Assembly (NCBI GenBank): GCA_029834535.1
Contig: JAQMWT010000667.1
Coordinates: forward strand, 62,001 to 126,000
DNA: 64,000 nucleotides
DNA from: Chrysophaeum taylorii
Taxonomy: Eukaryota > Sar > Pelagophyceae > Pelagomonadales > Pelagomonadaceae
Direction: 5' to 3'
Shown: positions 38,653 to 46,847 of the stretch, in pieces
Layout: every line of letters begins with the position of its first letter
How positions within the stretch are numbered: position 1 is the stretch's first letter
Translations under genes and position numbers: made by a program
The notes under the pieces: model-generated
The model's input: only the letters and a program-made list of their open reading frames with translations
What the model was told of the DNA's origin: nothing
The model's database searches: none

Positions 38653-39201
38653 TTAGTGGCGTCTCTGAAGGAGTTTGCGGAGCTCGGAACTTGAACCGCC
38701 GGTGCGATGAAAAAGGGAGACCCAAGCGGCCTTTTCGTAATAGATCGCGTCACCGAGGCGGACAGCGGCGCGGACGTTGGCGAAGTAATAAAAAGCTGCG
38801 AGGAGCTTGTGGAGGTGGGAGATGGTGGTATACCTGAGTCCGGCCTGGGTCGTGGTGTCCCACATGCCGTTATCCTGGCGGAAATGTCGTCTGCCGGCCG
38901 AAAGCTGGGGGAATTGGACGATGCGGAAGAGGCCCAGGAAAAGCGTCGCGAAGAAGTAGCTCGGGTGGAGCCAGAAGACTTCCCGGAATTCAGCATGGAG
39001 GGCACCGATGAGGCCAACACGGAAGGGATAGGTCTCGCAGAGCATGAGAAAGACGACGACGAAGCTGCAGAGGACGACGAAGAGCTGGATCCCGAACATG
39101 GTCGGATAGGAACTATAGTCGTCGTACTCGAGAGACGAGTTCATCATGAGGTCCGTGAAGAGGAGGCCGAAGAGCAAGATGGACTTGATATGGTTTCTCA
39201 T
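38653..39201 (-). CDS. TMEM138: TMEM138 orthologue (ciliary transition-zone membrane protein)
   Basis: 182 residues; the human protein has 162. Four hydrophobic segments are seen: S-I-L-L-F-G-L-L-F-T-D-L, F-G-I-Q-L-F-V-V-L-C-S-F-V-V-V-F-L-M-L, Y-F-F-A-T-L-F-L-G-L-F, and L-H-K-L-L-A-A-F-Y-Y-F. The C-terminal signature A-V-R-L-G-D-A-I-Y-Y-E-K-A-A-W matches the conserved R-L-G-D-P-x-x-Y...W block of TMEM138. In animals TMEM138 acts at the ciliary transition zone and its loss causes Joubert syndrome. Its presence implies that the organism makes a flagellum or cilium at some stage. Not found next to TMEM216, its vertebrate partner gene. Confidence 0.85.
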   Translation of the reverse strand: MRNHIKSILLFGLLFTDLMMNSSLEYDDYSSYPTMFGIQLFVVLCSFVVVFLMLCETYPFRVGLIGALHAEFREVFWLHPSYFFATLFLGLFRIVQFPQLSAGRRHFRQDNGMWDTTTQAGLRYTTISHLHKLLAAFYYFANVRAAVRLGDAIYYEKAAWVSLFHRTGGSSSELRKLLQRRH

Positions 39202-39270
39202 CGTTATTCATATAGAGGGTAAGAAGAAGTAAGCGTCACGAGAGAGAGGGTAAGCTTAATCGTCGTCGTT

Positions 39271-39828
39271 ATGAGGTGGTTGATGTTGGTTGCCGCGGCA
39301 GTGCCGGAGTTTCGGCGGGCGATGACTCGTCTGCGAGCAGCGGAGGACCTAGAGGACGCGGATGCGATGCGGATAGCGGAAATCAAAGCCGAGCTCGATC
39401 TGCGGGGGGTTAGCTACGCGGGCATCTTCGAGGGAAGCGAGTTGCGGAAGGCCCTCAAGGAGGCGCGGCTGACGGGCAAGGCCGACGGCAAAATCTTGAA
39501 CGAGTTCAATCGCCAGCGCGCCGAGGTGATGGCAGACCCCGCCCTCAAGGTCGAGCTCGATGACAGCGACAAGCTCAGCGCGGTAACCGGGGCGGACGGG
39601 ACGGTACCCGGAGGCCTGCGGCCCGACGAACTCCAAAAGCTGATGCAAAATCCGGAGATCATGGCGCTCCTCGCAAAGCCTGAATTCCAGAAAATCATGA
39701 AGGAGGCCATGGAGGGCGGTCCTGAGAGTATCGCCAAGTACATGGATGACCCCGAGACCCGCGACCTGCTGCAGACAGCGTCCAAGCTCGTTCAAGGGGC
39801 AGGGCTTGCCCCGCCGCCACCCGGGTAA
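39271..39828 (+). CDS. STI1/HOP-DP-domain protein with SAP-like N-terminal motif
   Basis: 185 residues. A short hydrophobic N-terminus (M-R-W-L-M-L-V-A-A-A-V) could be a signal peptide. Residues ~33-70 (I-A-E-I-K-A-E-L-D-L-R-G-V, then F-E-G-S-E-L-R-K-A-L-K-E-A) form a SAP-like helix-turn-helix motif. Residues ~125-175 (N-P-E-I-M-A-L-L-A-K-P-E-F-Q-K-I-M, then Y-M-D-D-P-E-T-R-D-L-L) are an STI1/DP repeat like those in Hop, Hip and Tic40, which hold co-chaperone clients. It ends in a Pro run and lies only 20 bp upstream of the RNase H1 start codon on the same strand. A chaperone cofactor in the secretory pathway or plastid is inferred; the domain call is solid. Confidence 0.75.
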   Translation: MRWLMLVAAAVPEFRRAMTRLRAAEDLEDADAMRIAEIKAELDLRGVSYAGIFEGSELRKALKEARLTGKADGKILNEFNRQRAEVMADPALKVELDDSDKLSAVTGADGTVPGGLRPDELQKLMQNPEIMALLAKPEFQKIMKEAMEGGPESIAKYMDDPETRDLLQTASKLVQGAGLAPPPPG

Positions 39829-39848
39829 TAAGGAAGGTAAAGCAAGTT

Positions 39849-40631
39849 ATGGGGAAGAAGTTTTACGCTGTTTTTCGGGGGCGGCGGACGGGGGTGTTCG
39901 AGTCGTGGGCCGAGGTCGACCGACTGGTGTCGGGGTTCACCGGAGCGAGGTTCAAGGGTTTCCAAACGCTGTCGGACGCCGAGCACTTCGCCGCAACGGG
40001 TCAGTCGAAGGAGACGGCGACGCGCGGGGCGCCGCCCAAGGCGAAGCGCGCGGCGCAGAGCTTGTTCGAGGGGTACGAGATCTTCACGGACGGGGGGTGT
40101 ATTGGAAACAGGAACGTTAAGGATAACCCGACGCAGCCGGCGGGGTGGGGCGTCGTCGTGACGCGCGGCGAGGAGACCGTCGACGAATTGTTCGGTCCGG
40201 TGGAGCTGGACCCGCGGTCTGAGTACTTCCTCGGCGCCGAGGTGAGGTCGAACAACACGGGGGAACTTTCGGGAATCGCCGAGGCTCTTCTATGGCTCGG
40301 GTGTACGCCGGACGACGTGCCCGCGCGTCTCAACTACGACTCGGAGTACGCGGCAAAGATAACCCAACGCATATTTAAAGCCAAGAAAAATGTCGCGCTC
40401 GCCGAACGCTGTCAGTCGCTCCTCGATACGGCCCGCGCACGCCGCACGATCGTCTTCCGACACGTCAAGGGTCACGCCGGCATCGCCGGAAACGAGCGCG
40501 CCGACGCTCTCGTGCAGCTCGGGAGCCAGGGCCGCCGCTCCGGCCGCCGCGCCTCCGACTTTTTCGCAACAAAGACGGCGCCCCCGACAAAGCGACACCG
40601 TACGACTCCTCCCGTAATTGACTTGACCTAG
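39849..40631 (+). CDS. RNASEH1: Ribonuclease H1
   Basis: 260 residues, the usual eukaryotic size. Residues 4-47 are the hybrid-binding domain (F-Y-A-V-F-R-G-R-R-T-G-V-F, later F-K-G-F-Q-T-L-S-D-A-E-H-F). The catalytic domain (~75-225) keeps all active-site residues: D81 in I-F-T-D-G-G, E139 in N-T-G-E-L, D164 in N-Y-D-S-E, H209 in K-G-H-A-G and D219 in N-E-R-A-D. RNase H1 cleaves RNA in RNA-DNA hybrids in the nucleus and mitochondria. The extreme C-terminus, V-I-D-L-T, matches a SUMO-interacting motif. No mitochondrial presequence is obvious at the first Met. Confidence 0.95.
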   Translation: MGKKFYAVFRGRRTGVFESWAEVDRLVSGFTGARFKGFQTLSDAEHFAATGQSKETATRGAPPKAKRAAQSLFEGYEIFTDGGCIGNRNVKDNPTQPAGWGVVVTRGEETVDELFGPVELDPRSEYFLGAEVRSNNTGELSGIAEALLWLGCTPDDVPARLNYDSEYAAKITQRIFKAKKNVALAERCQSLLDTARARRTIVFRHVKGHAGIAGNERADALVQLGSQGRRSGRRASDFFATKTAPPTKRHRTTPPVIDLT

Positions 40632-40964
40632 GGTCGACGCGATGACGACGACCCGGACCCGGAACCGACCGGGGGGTGGTTATCTTATCTTATCTTATCT
40701 TGTCTTGTCTTGTCTTGTCTTTCTCCCGGGAGCGCTATCGAGGAGGAGGAGGAGGTTGTTGGTCTCGGACGACGACCGACCCACTAGGCAGCAGCAGGAA
40801 CCACACCAGTTTGTGTCAACTTGCCATCAAAAAAAGTGCGCTAGATAATGATTAATTATTATGGATTGATGTACTGAGAGAAAACGAATTCCCTGCGCTG
40901 TACTACTCAGCAGCAGGAGCAGCAGCACCAGGCGCTATAATTCGCCTAAAATGGTAAATGCGTG
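40632..40964. repeat. Intergenic with pentanucleotide microsatellite (TTATC)4(TTGTC)4
   Basis: Bases ~40680-40720 are four TTATC units followed by four TTGTC units. The rest is the upstream flank of the SLC26-like gene; an ATG at 40951 is out of frame and meets a stop after four codons. Confidence 0.8.
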
Positions 40965-43727
40965 ATGGTGACCTGGGGGGATCTAGAAACTCGCGACGGT
41001 CGGCGGGACCCCGGGGATAACGACAGCGAGGATGAGTGCCGGGGGTCGTCGCACTTTCGTTTCGAGTGGGCGCGGTCGCTGTCGGCAGACTTTGAGAGAA
41101 GCGGCGAACTTGATCGCCAGTCTTCGTCAATGGTCGACGACCTCGAGGACGCCGGCCGCGGCGACGCGATCAACCCGCTCAAAGTCAGCGAGCCGACGAC
41201 GGCGTTTGTGCTTGCGAACTTGGAGGAGGAGAAGGACGACGGCGACGACGAGGAGGACCCCGAGGAGGAACGTTGGGGGATGCGCGAGTTCGTCGACAAC
41301 AGCAACTACGTCTCGCCCGAGCGGACGCGCAGGCTGAGCACGCAAAGCGTCATGTCGGTCGCGACGGACGCCGAGTCCTTGCCCGAAGATATCGACGACC
41401 AGCAGCAGCCGTGCGAGTTTTCGCGCGAGACGTTCCGACAGATGAGCGTGAACGTCCTCGGGGCAGTCTTCTTGTTCTTCATGATGTGCGTCATCTACAT
41501 CTCGGCGGCGTCCTCGATTTTCGGGTCGCTCGATCCTTCTCTTTCGTTCGGGGCAATCGACACGATGCTGGCGGGCTCGACGATCGTGGGCGCGTGGTTT
41601 ACGTGCCTCTCGACGGTGCCTTGGGCGAGTCCTGTGATGGACGTCGCCTTCGTGCCATTCCTGGCGCAGCTCGCGCAGGTGTGTTGGCTCCACGTCGTCC
41701 TCAAGTCGGACGCGAGGCACACGGATGTCGACGCGACCCACTACCAGCGCTCGCTGCGCGGAAAGTTTTTGATCACGTACGTTGTCGCGCAAGCTGGATT
41801 TTTTGTCTTGTTAGGCCTCACGCTCACGGTGCTCGGGACGCTCAAACTCGTCAAGTTGGTCGTCTACTTGCCGTACACCGTGACGGCCGGACTCCTCGCG
41901 GCAACCGGGGTTTCGCTCGTGAAGCGCGGTACGGCAGTAGCCGCGTGCGGTGGGTTCGAGCAGTCGCCGTTGTTGGGCTGGACTTGGCTCGGGCTCTCGG
42001 TGTTTTACGCGTTCGCGTCCCTTTGCCTCAAGCAGTCGAGAAGACTTCCAGCTCACCTCGTGATGCCATCGCTTGTCGCCGTAAGTTCGGCACTCGTCTT
42101 TGGTGCGGCGGCCGTGTGCGGCGTTTCGTTCGACGATCTCCGGGAGGTCGGCGCGCTCTTTCCGCCGACGGACGACGAGGTCGGGTGGTGGGCGTACGCG
42201 GCGTCCGACGATCGCGGCTACCTGCTCGCGCGCGTCGACTGGAATGCCGTGTTCGAGTGCCGGAACGTGGTCTTTGCCGCAGTGTTTCTCGGAACTTTGA
42301 ACGTCGGGATCAAGTGCGGGGCCTACACCTCGATGTTCCCCGCCGAGAATATCAGTCCAGATTTCGAGGCCAAGCTCGCCGGCGTCGCGAGCCTCGTGGG
42401 CGCCGCCTTCCTTACGAGCGGCCAGGTCCACAGTTTTCCCGGCATCAAGACCCAACAGCGACTCGCAGCGTCGCGGAAGGGCGCGGCCTACGTCCTCCCC
42501 GTGCTCTGCGCGATCGTCTGGCTCGTGTCGGGCGTCAAGTCGTTCGCGGCCGTCGTCCCGCGTTTCGTGTTCGGCGGGCTGCTCGTCGAGCTCGGGATGG
42601 ACTTGGTCGAAACGTTCCTCGTGTATCCGCTCCTCCAGCGCAAAGGTTTCGAGGCCCTCGACATCGCCACCATGCTCGTCATCGTCCTCACGGCGGTCCT
42701 GATGTCGCTTCTCGAAGCCGTGGGAATCGGCCTCGCGATCGCGCTCCTCGCGTCGTCGCGGCGCCTCGCGCAGAACAAGGTCGTCCAGTCGACCGCGTCG
42801 GGCAAGCGGCTGCGGTCGAGCATCGAGCGGAACACGATCGATCTCCGGCTCCTCGAGAAACGTGCCGACGCGATCTACGTCATAACACTCTCCGGTTACG
42901 TATTCTTTGGCTCGGCGAATCAAATCGTCGACGCCGTCATGCTGCGCGCGCGCAGACTCAAGGGCCGCGCACGCCTCAGGTATCTCGTCCTCGACGTCGA
43001 GCAGTGCGTGCCAACCTTCGATCCAACCGCCCTCGCGGCCTTTTCGAAACTTCTAGTCCTCGCCGCCGCAAAGGGCTTCGAAGTCCACGTCGCGCCCAGG
43101 GATTCGCCCGCGTGTCGCGTCCTCGAGCGCGACCTCGGCGACGTGCTCTTCTTCGAGTCTGTCGACGACGCCCTCGAGCACGCCGAAGACGCACTTCTCC
43201 TCCTGAGTCCCCACTCAAAAAACCTCGGCGAGTCCACCGAGGACCTCGTCCGGGAGTGGCTTCGGTGTGCCGCCGCCGAGCCGAGCGACGAGCTCGTCGA
43301 CGCCCTCGCCAAGTTCGCGACCGCCAACGTCGTCCCGGCGGGCACCTACAACCGCCAGGGTAAGCTCAGCCTCGTTGTTTCCGGCCGATTCCGCTTGGTA
43401 GACGACGAGGGCCACCTCGTTCGCAAGTTAGCACCGGGTGCCGCGGTCGGCCTCGGCGACTTCTACACGCAACAGGCGGCCGCGTCGCTCCGCATGAGCG
43501 CCTCCGTCCGGGCGATTGTCCTCGAGTTCGCGTACGCCGACATCCAGCAGTTTAACGCCACCCAGCCCCAGCTCGCGCTTCATTTCCACCTCATCATGGC
43601 CAAGACCCTTGCACTCAAGAATCGTGCCTCGCGCCTCTCTAAGCACTCCCAGCCGCGTCGAGCACCCCTCTCGCTCAGGGGTCACTCCCACGACAGCGAC
43701 CTCTTCCGTTCCGACCTCTTCGTTTGA
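40965..43727 (+). CDS. SulP/SLC26-family transporter with STAS and cyclic-nucleotide-binding-like domains
   Basis: 920 residues from the ATG at 40965. An acidic ~150-residue N-terminus precedes a SulP membrane core with about 10-12 helices (for example V-L-G-A-V-F-L-F-F-M-M-C-V-I-Y; V-V-Y-L-P-Y-T-V-T-A-G-L-L-A-A-T-G; V-F-G-G-L-L-V-E-L-G-M-D-L). A STAS domain follows at ~625-750 (I-Y-V-I-T-L-S-G-Y-V-F-F-G-S, then Y-L-V-L-D-V-E-Q-C-V-P-T-F-D). The last ~150 residues fit a cNMP-binding fold (V-P-A-G-T-Y-N-R-Q-G-K-L-S-L-V-V-S-G). This order, SulP-STAS-cNMP, is that of fungal vacuolar YGR125W/Vsb1-like proteins and algal relatives, not of classical plant sulfate transporters. The substrate is therefore uncertain (anion or amino acid). 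Confidence 0.88.
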   Translation: MVTWGDLETRDGRRDPGDNDSEDECRGSSHFRFEWARSLSADFERSGELDRQSSSMVDDLEDAGRGDAINPLKVSEPTTAFVLANLEEEKDDGDDEEDPEEERWGMREFVDNSNYVSPERTRRLSTQSVMSVATDAESLPEDIDDQQQPCEFSRETFRQMSVNVLGAVFLFFMMCVIYISAASSIFGSLDPSLSFGAIDTMLAGSTIVGAWFTCLSTVPWASPVMDVAFVPFLAQLAQVCWLHVVLKSDARHTDVDATHYQRSLRGKFLITYVVAQAGFFVLLGLTLTVLGTLKLVKLVVYLPYTVTAGLLAATGVSLVKRGTAVAACGGFEQSPLLGWTWLGLSVFYAFASLCLKQSRRLPAHLVMPSLVAVSSALVFGAAAVCGVSFDDLREVGALFPPTDDEVGWWAYAASDDRGYLLARVDWNAVFECRNVVFAAVFLGTLNVGIKCGAYTSMFPAENISPDFEAKLAGVASLVGAAFLTSGQVHSFPGIKTQQRLAASRKGAAYVLPVLCAIVWLVSGVKSFAAVVPRFVFGGLLVELGMDLVETFLVYPLLQRKGFEALDIATMLVIVLTAVLMSLLEAVGIGLAIALLASSRRLAQNKVVQSTASGKRLRSSIERNTIDLRLLEKRADAIYVITLSGYVFFGSANQIVDAVMLRARRLKGRARLRYLVLDVEQCVPTFDPTALAAFSKLLVLAAAKGFEVHVAPRDSPACRVLERDLGDVLFFESVDDALEHAEDALLLLSPHSKNLGESTEDLVREWLRCAAAEPSDELVDALAKFATANVVPAGTYNRQGKLSLVVSGRFRLVDDEGHLVRKLAPGAAVGLGDFYTQQAAASLRMSASVRAIVLEFAYADIQQFNATQPQLALHFHLIMAKTLALKNRASRLSKHSQPRRAPLSLRGHSHDSDLFRSDLFV

Positions 43728-43787
43728 ACAAGGAAGGAACCAAGCCTTGGGCAAGGAAGACCATCGCTTGTTTGTTATCATGCATGC

Positions 43788-43820
43788 ATGCATTCATTCA
43801 TTCATTCATTCATTCATTCA
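43788..43820. repeat. (CATT)n microsatellite
   Basis: About eight CATT units just downstream of the SLC26-like gene. Confidence 0.9.
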
Positions 43821-44305
43821 TGGTGCCTATCCTCGTCGCGACGCGACTCGTCGCATCGCAGCACCCGATCGACAATATCTACGTGCTTCGTGACGCGTAT
43901 AATATCTCGAGCCCCCGATACCCACATCGGCGCGTGGGCCCACCACAACAGTCTGTTTGATCTCAAATTTATTTCAAACCAATGTCCCCGAGAGGTTCGC
44001 GTGTGAACGCGCGCCCCGCACAGAAAAATAAAACCGTCGTTTTCTCCGACGTTTAATAACGTCCGTCTCTATGTTGCTTCCTCAACGGCAAGCACACAAG
44101 CGAAGAGCACGTCTCGTTCTTCCCCTCTTGTCGTCGCGCAAAACGCCTATTACAGTGCTTTCACGACGACGCTCGACGACGACGACGCCCTCGCCTGTCC
44201 TGTTAACAAATAATAAAAGTTGTTATTGCTGCATTGCATTGGGTCATAGTGGTGGCTCGATCAAGTATTTTGGCTGGCCACACGAGTTTGTTGTTGTTCG
44301 CTGGC

Positions 44306-44306
<1 letters not shown>

Positions 44307-44341
<35 letters not shown>
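44307..44341. repeat. (AACT)n microsatellite
   Basis: About nine AACT units; the tract ends 85 bp before the stop codon of the LYR-ApaG gene. Confidence 0.9.
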
Positions 44342-44426
44342 TTCAAGTGGGCCGAGCACCTCGAAAGAAGGAGCGTCGTCCGTTGATGAGATAACATGTA
44401 CATAATCTTCTTCTTCTTCTTCTTCT

Positions 44427-45146
44427 TCAATGGGTGCGATCGGGGGCGACGAGGCTGAAGGGCCCAACCAGGGCATCGAACGTCTGTCCGTCGTCGGTGA
44501 CGAACTCGAAGGAACCTTTGATGAAGCCTCTGGGAGCCGCGAGCTCGGTCCCGGAAACGTACTCGAACTGCGCGCCCTTGACGAGTCGCGGGGTCTGGCC
44601 GACGACGCCAGGTGATCCCTTCGGAACCACGACGGAACCCCCCCTTTCGTCCTCGATGATCCAGTGTCTCGAGCGGAGCTGTACGTTGCGGTCCGTGTTG
44701 GCGATCCTTATCCTGTACGCGAAGACGTGGGTGCCACTCTCGTCGGAGACCCCCAGGAACTTGGAGACGGCGTGGACGCGAACGCCGTTTGTCGTCGCCG
44801 TCGAGCTCGTCTCCAGCTGTTCGAACAATTCCCCAAAATTACGGAGTGCGGCAAAACCGTCGTTTATTGCCGCGTCGACGTCCTTCGTCGAGTCGCGGAA
44901 CCGCCGCCGCACCAACCGCAACAACGCGTTGGCCTCGATCACCCCGAAGCTCGACGCGTCGCTCGCCGATGCCCAGGGAAACACGGCTGACCGTTCCGCG
45001 TCTAGTTGTTGCTCCGTCAGACGTTGGAACTTTCCCCAGTCGGAACCCTTTATGCTCGGCTGCAGGGGGAGAGGGCGTCCCTTGAGCGATTTCACGGCCG
45101 TCAGCGACGCCCTGTAGAGTGCGTGGATGACCACGCGGTCGCTCAT
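44427..45146 (-). CDS. LYR-motif protein fused to an ApaG (DUF525) domain
   Basis: 239 residues. The N-terminal half (V-I-H-A-L-Y-R-A-S-L-T-A-V-K-S-L, later L-L-R-L-V-R-R-R-F-R) has an L-Y-R tripeptide in a basic helical setting like mitochondrial LYR proteins, which act in Fe-S and respiratory-complex assembly. The C-terminal ~115 residues are an ApaG domain (G-V-R-V-H-A-V-S-K-F-L, then R-S-R-H-W-I-I-E-D-E, G-V-V-G-Q-T-P-R-L and G-S-F-E-F-V), a small beta-sandwich also found in FBXO3 and POLDIP2. ApaG is a sure call; the LYR part is a motif-level call. Mitochondrial location is inferred and supported only weakly by the adjacent BCS1 gene. Confidence 0.8.
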   Translation of the reverse strand: MSDRVVIHALYRASLTAVKSLKGRPLPLQPSIKGSDWGKFQRLTEQQLDAERSAVFPWASASDASSFGVIEANALLRLVRRRFRDSTKDVDAAINDGFAALRNFGELFEQLETSSTATTNGVRVHAVSKFLGVSDESGTHVFAYRIRIANTDRNVQLRSRHWIIEDERGGSVVVPKGSPGVVGQTPRLVKGAQFEYVSGTELAAPRGFIKGSFEFVTDDGQTFDALVGPFSLVAPDRTH

Positions 45147-45397
45147 CCACTTGAGGGTTTGTAATCAAGATCGTTTGCTCGTCGGTTCTTTCTTTCTTCT
45201 AAGACCAGGGCAAGTCTCATTCATCATCAGAATCTGATGATGATGATGATGATGATGTCGGCCGCTTCAAGAGATAATCGCATTGGGCGTGCGTGCGCAC
45301 AATGTCATCCAGCTGATGAGTTTGGTTGTTATAGCGTCGCAACGCACGAAAGCTGATTTCTTTTTTATTTTTCTAAAACTAGACTACGCAAAAAAAG
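45147..45397. repeat. Intergenic with (TGA)n tract
   Basis: A (TGA)n microsatellite lies at 45235-45257. No gene is seen. Confidence 0.7.
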
Positions 45398-46807
45398 CTA
45401 CTCGATCTTGCCCACGCGTTCTTCCCAGCCTGGTTGTGGGTTGAAGACCATCTTGTCGACCTCGAGTGGGCTGAGCTTCCGAAATGGTCGGCGATGCCGT
45501 TTTTCGCGAGGCGAAGATATCGCCCCGTCCTCGCTGCTGCCGCCGCCGCCGCCGCCGCCGAATTGTCTGGAAATAAGAACGTCGGCAACGAGGGTCGCGT
45601 CGCGGAGAGCCTGGTCTGGATGGTGTTTGCGCGCGATCAAAAACGCCTGGAGCTCGGCCATGGAGGGTCGTCGGCCGGCGCGATGGATGGCCGCGTCGAC
45701 AGCGCGGTTACCAAAGTCGGCGGCAGCCGCATCGTCGTCGGCGGCGTCGTAGAAGGCTCGGAAAAGTTTGGAAGCCTGGTCGGGGTCGGCGTAGTCGACG
45801 AGCTCGACGAGGTCGACGCGGCCAGGTCTGACGAGCGCGGGGTCGAGGCGGTCGGCAAAATTCGTGGTCAGAACCATGAGCCGCCCCTCGGTCGCGGCGG
45901 CGCCGTCGAGCGCGTTGAGCAAGCCGCCGAGCGTGAGCGCCGAGGCGCCGGAAACGAAGGCCCTGTCGACGTCCTCGAGGAGGACGAGGGAGCGGGGGGG
46001 GACGTGGGAAAGGGCGATGGCGAGCCTGTCGTCGGTGAGGGCGTCGTCGCTCAGGCTGAGGAGCGCAACGTCGAGGTCGAAGTGGCCGGCCAAGGCGACC
46101 GCGAGACTAGTTTTACCGCCGCCCGGCGGTCCGTGCAGCAAGTAGCCGCGGCGGTACGGAACCCCGCGGGTCGCGTACCAGCGCGCGGAGGCGCGCCACT
46201 CGGACACGTCGTCGAGAAGGCGTTCTTTGAGGCCCGCGGCGAGCACGACGCTGTCTATTGGCCGCTTGGGTCTCGGCCGACCGAACGGCCGCCACTCGGT
46301 TCCCCAGCACGTGTAGAGCGTCGTATGGGAACCGTCCCGCGAAGCCTCGGCGGTCGCCCGCGCCTCCGCCAAGAGCTCCTGGAACAGATTTCCTTCTAGA
46401 AAGGACGGCGCGACGAGCGTTACGCGTTCCCACGGCGTTCCGGAAGTCGCGTTCACCGTTCCGTATTCGCGCGCGCGGTCGACCAGCATCGGCGTCCCGC
46501 GAAACCTAACGAGGTGCCGCCCGGGTGCGGGCACGAGCTCGAAACGGGCCGCCTCCTCCTCGACGCGCGTCACGACCGAGAGATGCCGAGTCAGCGCCTG
46601 CCGCTGCACCCAGTTCAACACCCACGGGTACGCCGCGTCCTTCGATGTTACTTCCAGGGTCGTGGTCAGCCGTCGTCGAAGCGCCGTCACCACCAGCCGG
46701 CTCGAGCTCCGCGCGATCCCGAGCCCGAGCCCCACGGCGGCGACGCCCGCGCCGCCGGCGAACACGGCGGGAAACACGTCGTTCTGCGACAAGATGCTTT
46801 CCAGCAT
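45398..46807 (-). CDS. BCS1: Mitochondrial AAA-type translocase/chaperone BCS1
   Basis: 469 residues from the ATG at 46807. A Gly/Ala-rich transmembrane segment near residues 15-35 (F-A-G-G-A-G-V-A-A-V-G-L-G-L-G) precedes the BCS1 N-terminal domain, which contains L-N-W-V and later T-L-V-A-P-S. The AAA domain has Walker A G-P-P-G-G-G-K-T-S, Walker B L-V-L-L-E-D-V-D and a conserved T-T-N-F-A-D-R-L-D-P-A-L-V-R-P-G-R-V-D segment. BCS1 moves the folded Rieske protein across the mitochondrial inner membrane during complex III assembly. The tail includes a poly-Gly run encoded by GCC repeats (45538-45560). It starts only 40 bp from the divergent GT34 gene. Confidence 0.92.
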   Translation of the reverse strand: MLESILSQNDVFPAVFAGGAGVAAVGLGLGIARSSSRLVVTALRRRLTTTLEVTSKDAAYPWVLNWVQRQALTRHLSVVTRVEEEAARFELVPAPGRHLVRFRGTPMLVDRAREYGTVNATSGTPWERVTLVAPSFLEGNLFQELLAEARATAEASRDGSHTTLYTCWGTEWRPFGRPRPKRPIDSVVLAAGLKERLLDDVSEWRASARWYATRGVPYRRGYLLHGPPGGGKTSLAVALAGHFDLDVALLSLSDDALTDDRLAIALSHVPPRSLVLLEDVDRAFVSGASALTLGGLLNALDGAAATEGRLMVLTTNFADRLDPALVRPGRVDLVELVDYADPDQASKLFRAFYDAADDDAAAADFGNRAVDAAIHRAGRRPSMAELQAFLIARKHHPDQALRDATLVADVLISRQFGGGGGGGSSEDGAISSPREKRHRRPFRKLSPLEVDKMVFNPQPGWEERVGKIE

Positions 46808-46847
46808 CTGATGAAACAAACAAAGGGTTTGTTTATTAGGAGGAATA
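46808..46847. promoter_or_regulatory. 40-bp divergent promoter between BCS1 and the GT34 gene
   Basis: Only 40 bp separate the two start codons, so regulatory sequence must extend into one or both coding regions, or the 5' UTRs overlap. An in-frame upstream extension of BCS1 (to an ATG at 46897) would overlap the GT34 gene and is judged non-coding. Confidence 0.55.

Larger units (their letters stand above)
43728..44426. other. Intergenic with tetranucleotide repeats
   Basis: Holds a (CATT)n tract at 43788-43820, an (AACT)n tract at 44307-44341 and a TTC repeat at 44408-44427. No gene is supported. Confidence 0.6.

Noticed and set aside
41273-43363. 696-codon plus-strand frame within the SLC26-like gene
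   Set aside because: Arg-rich +1-type shadow of the real frame.
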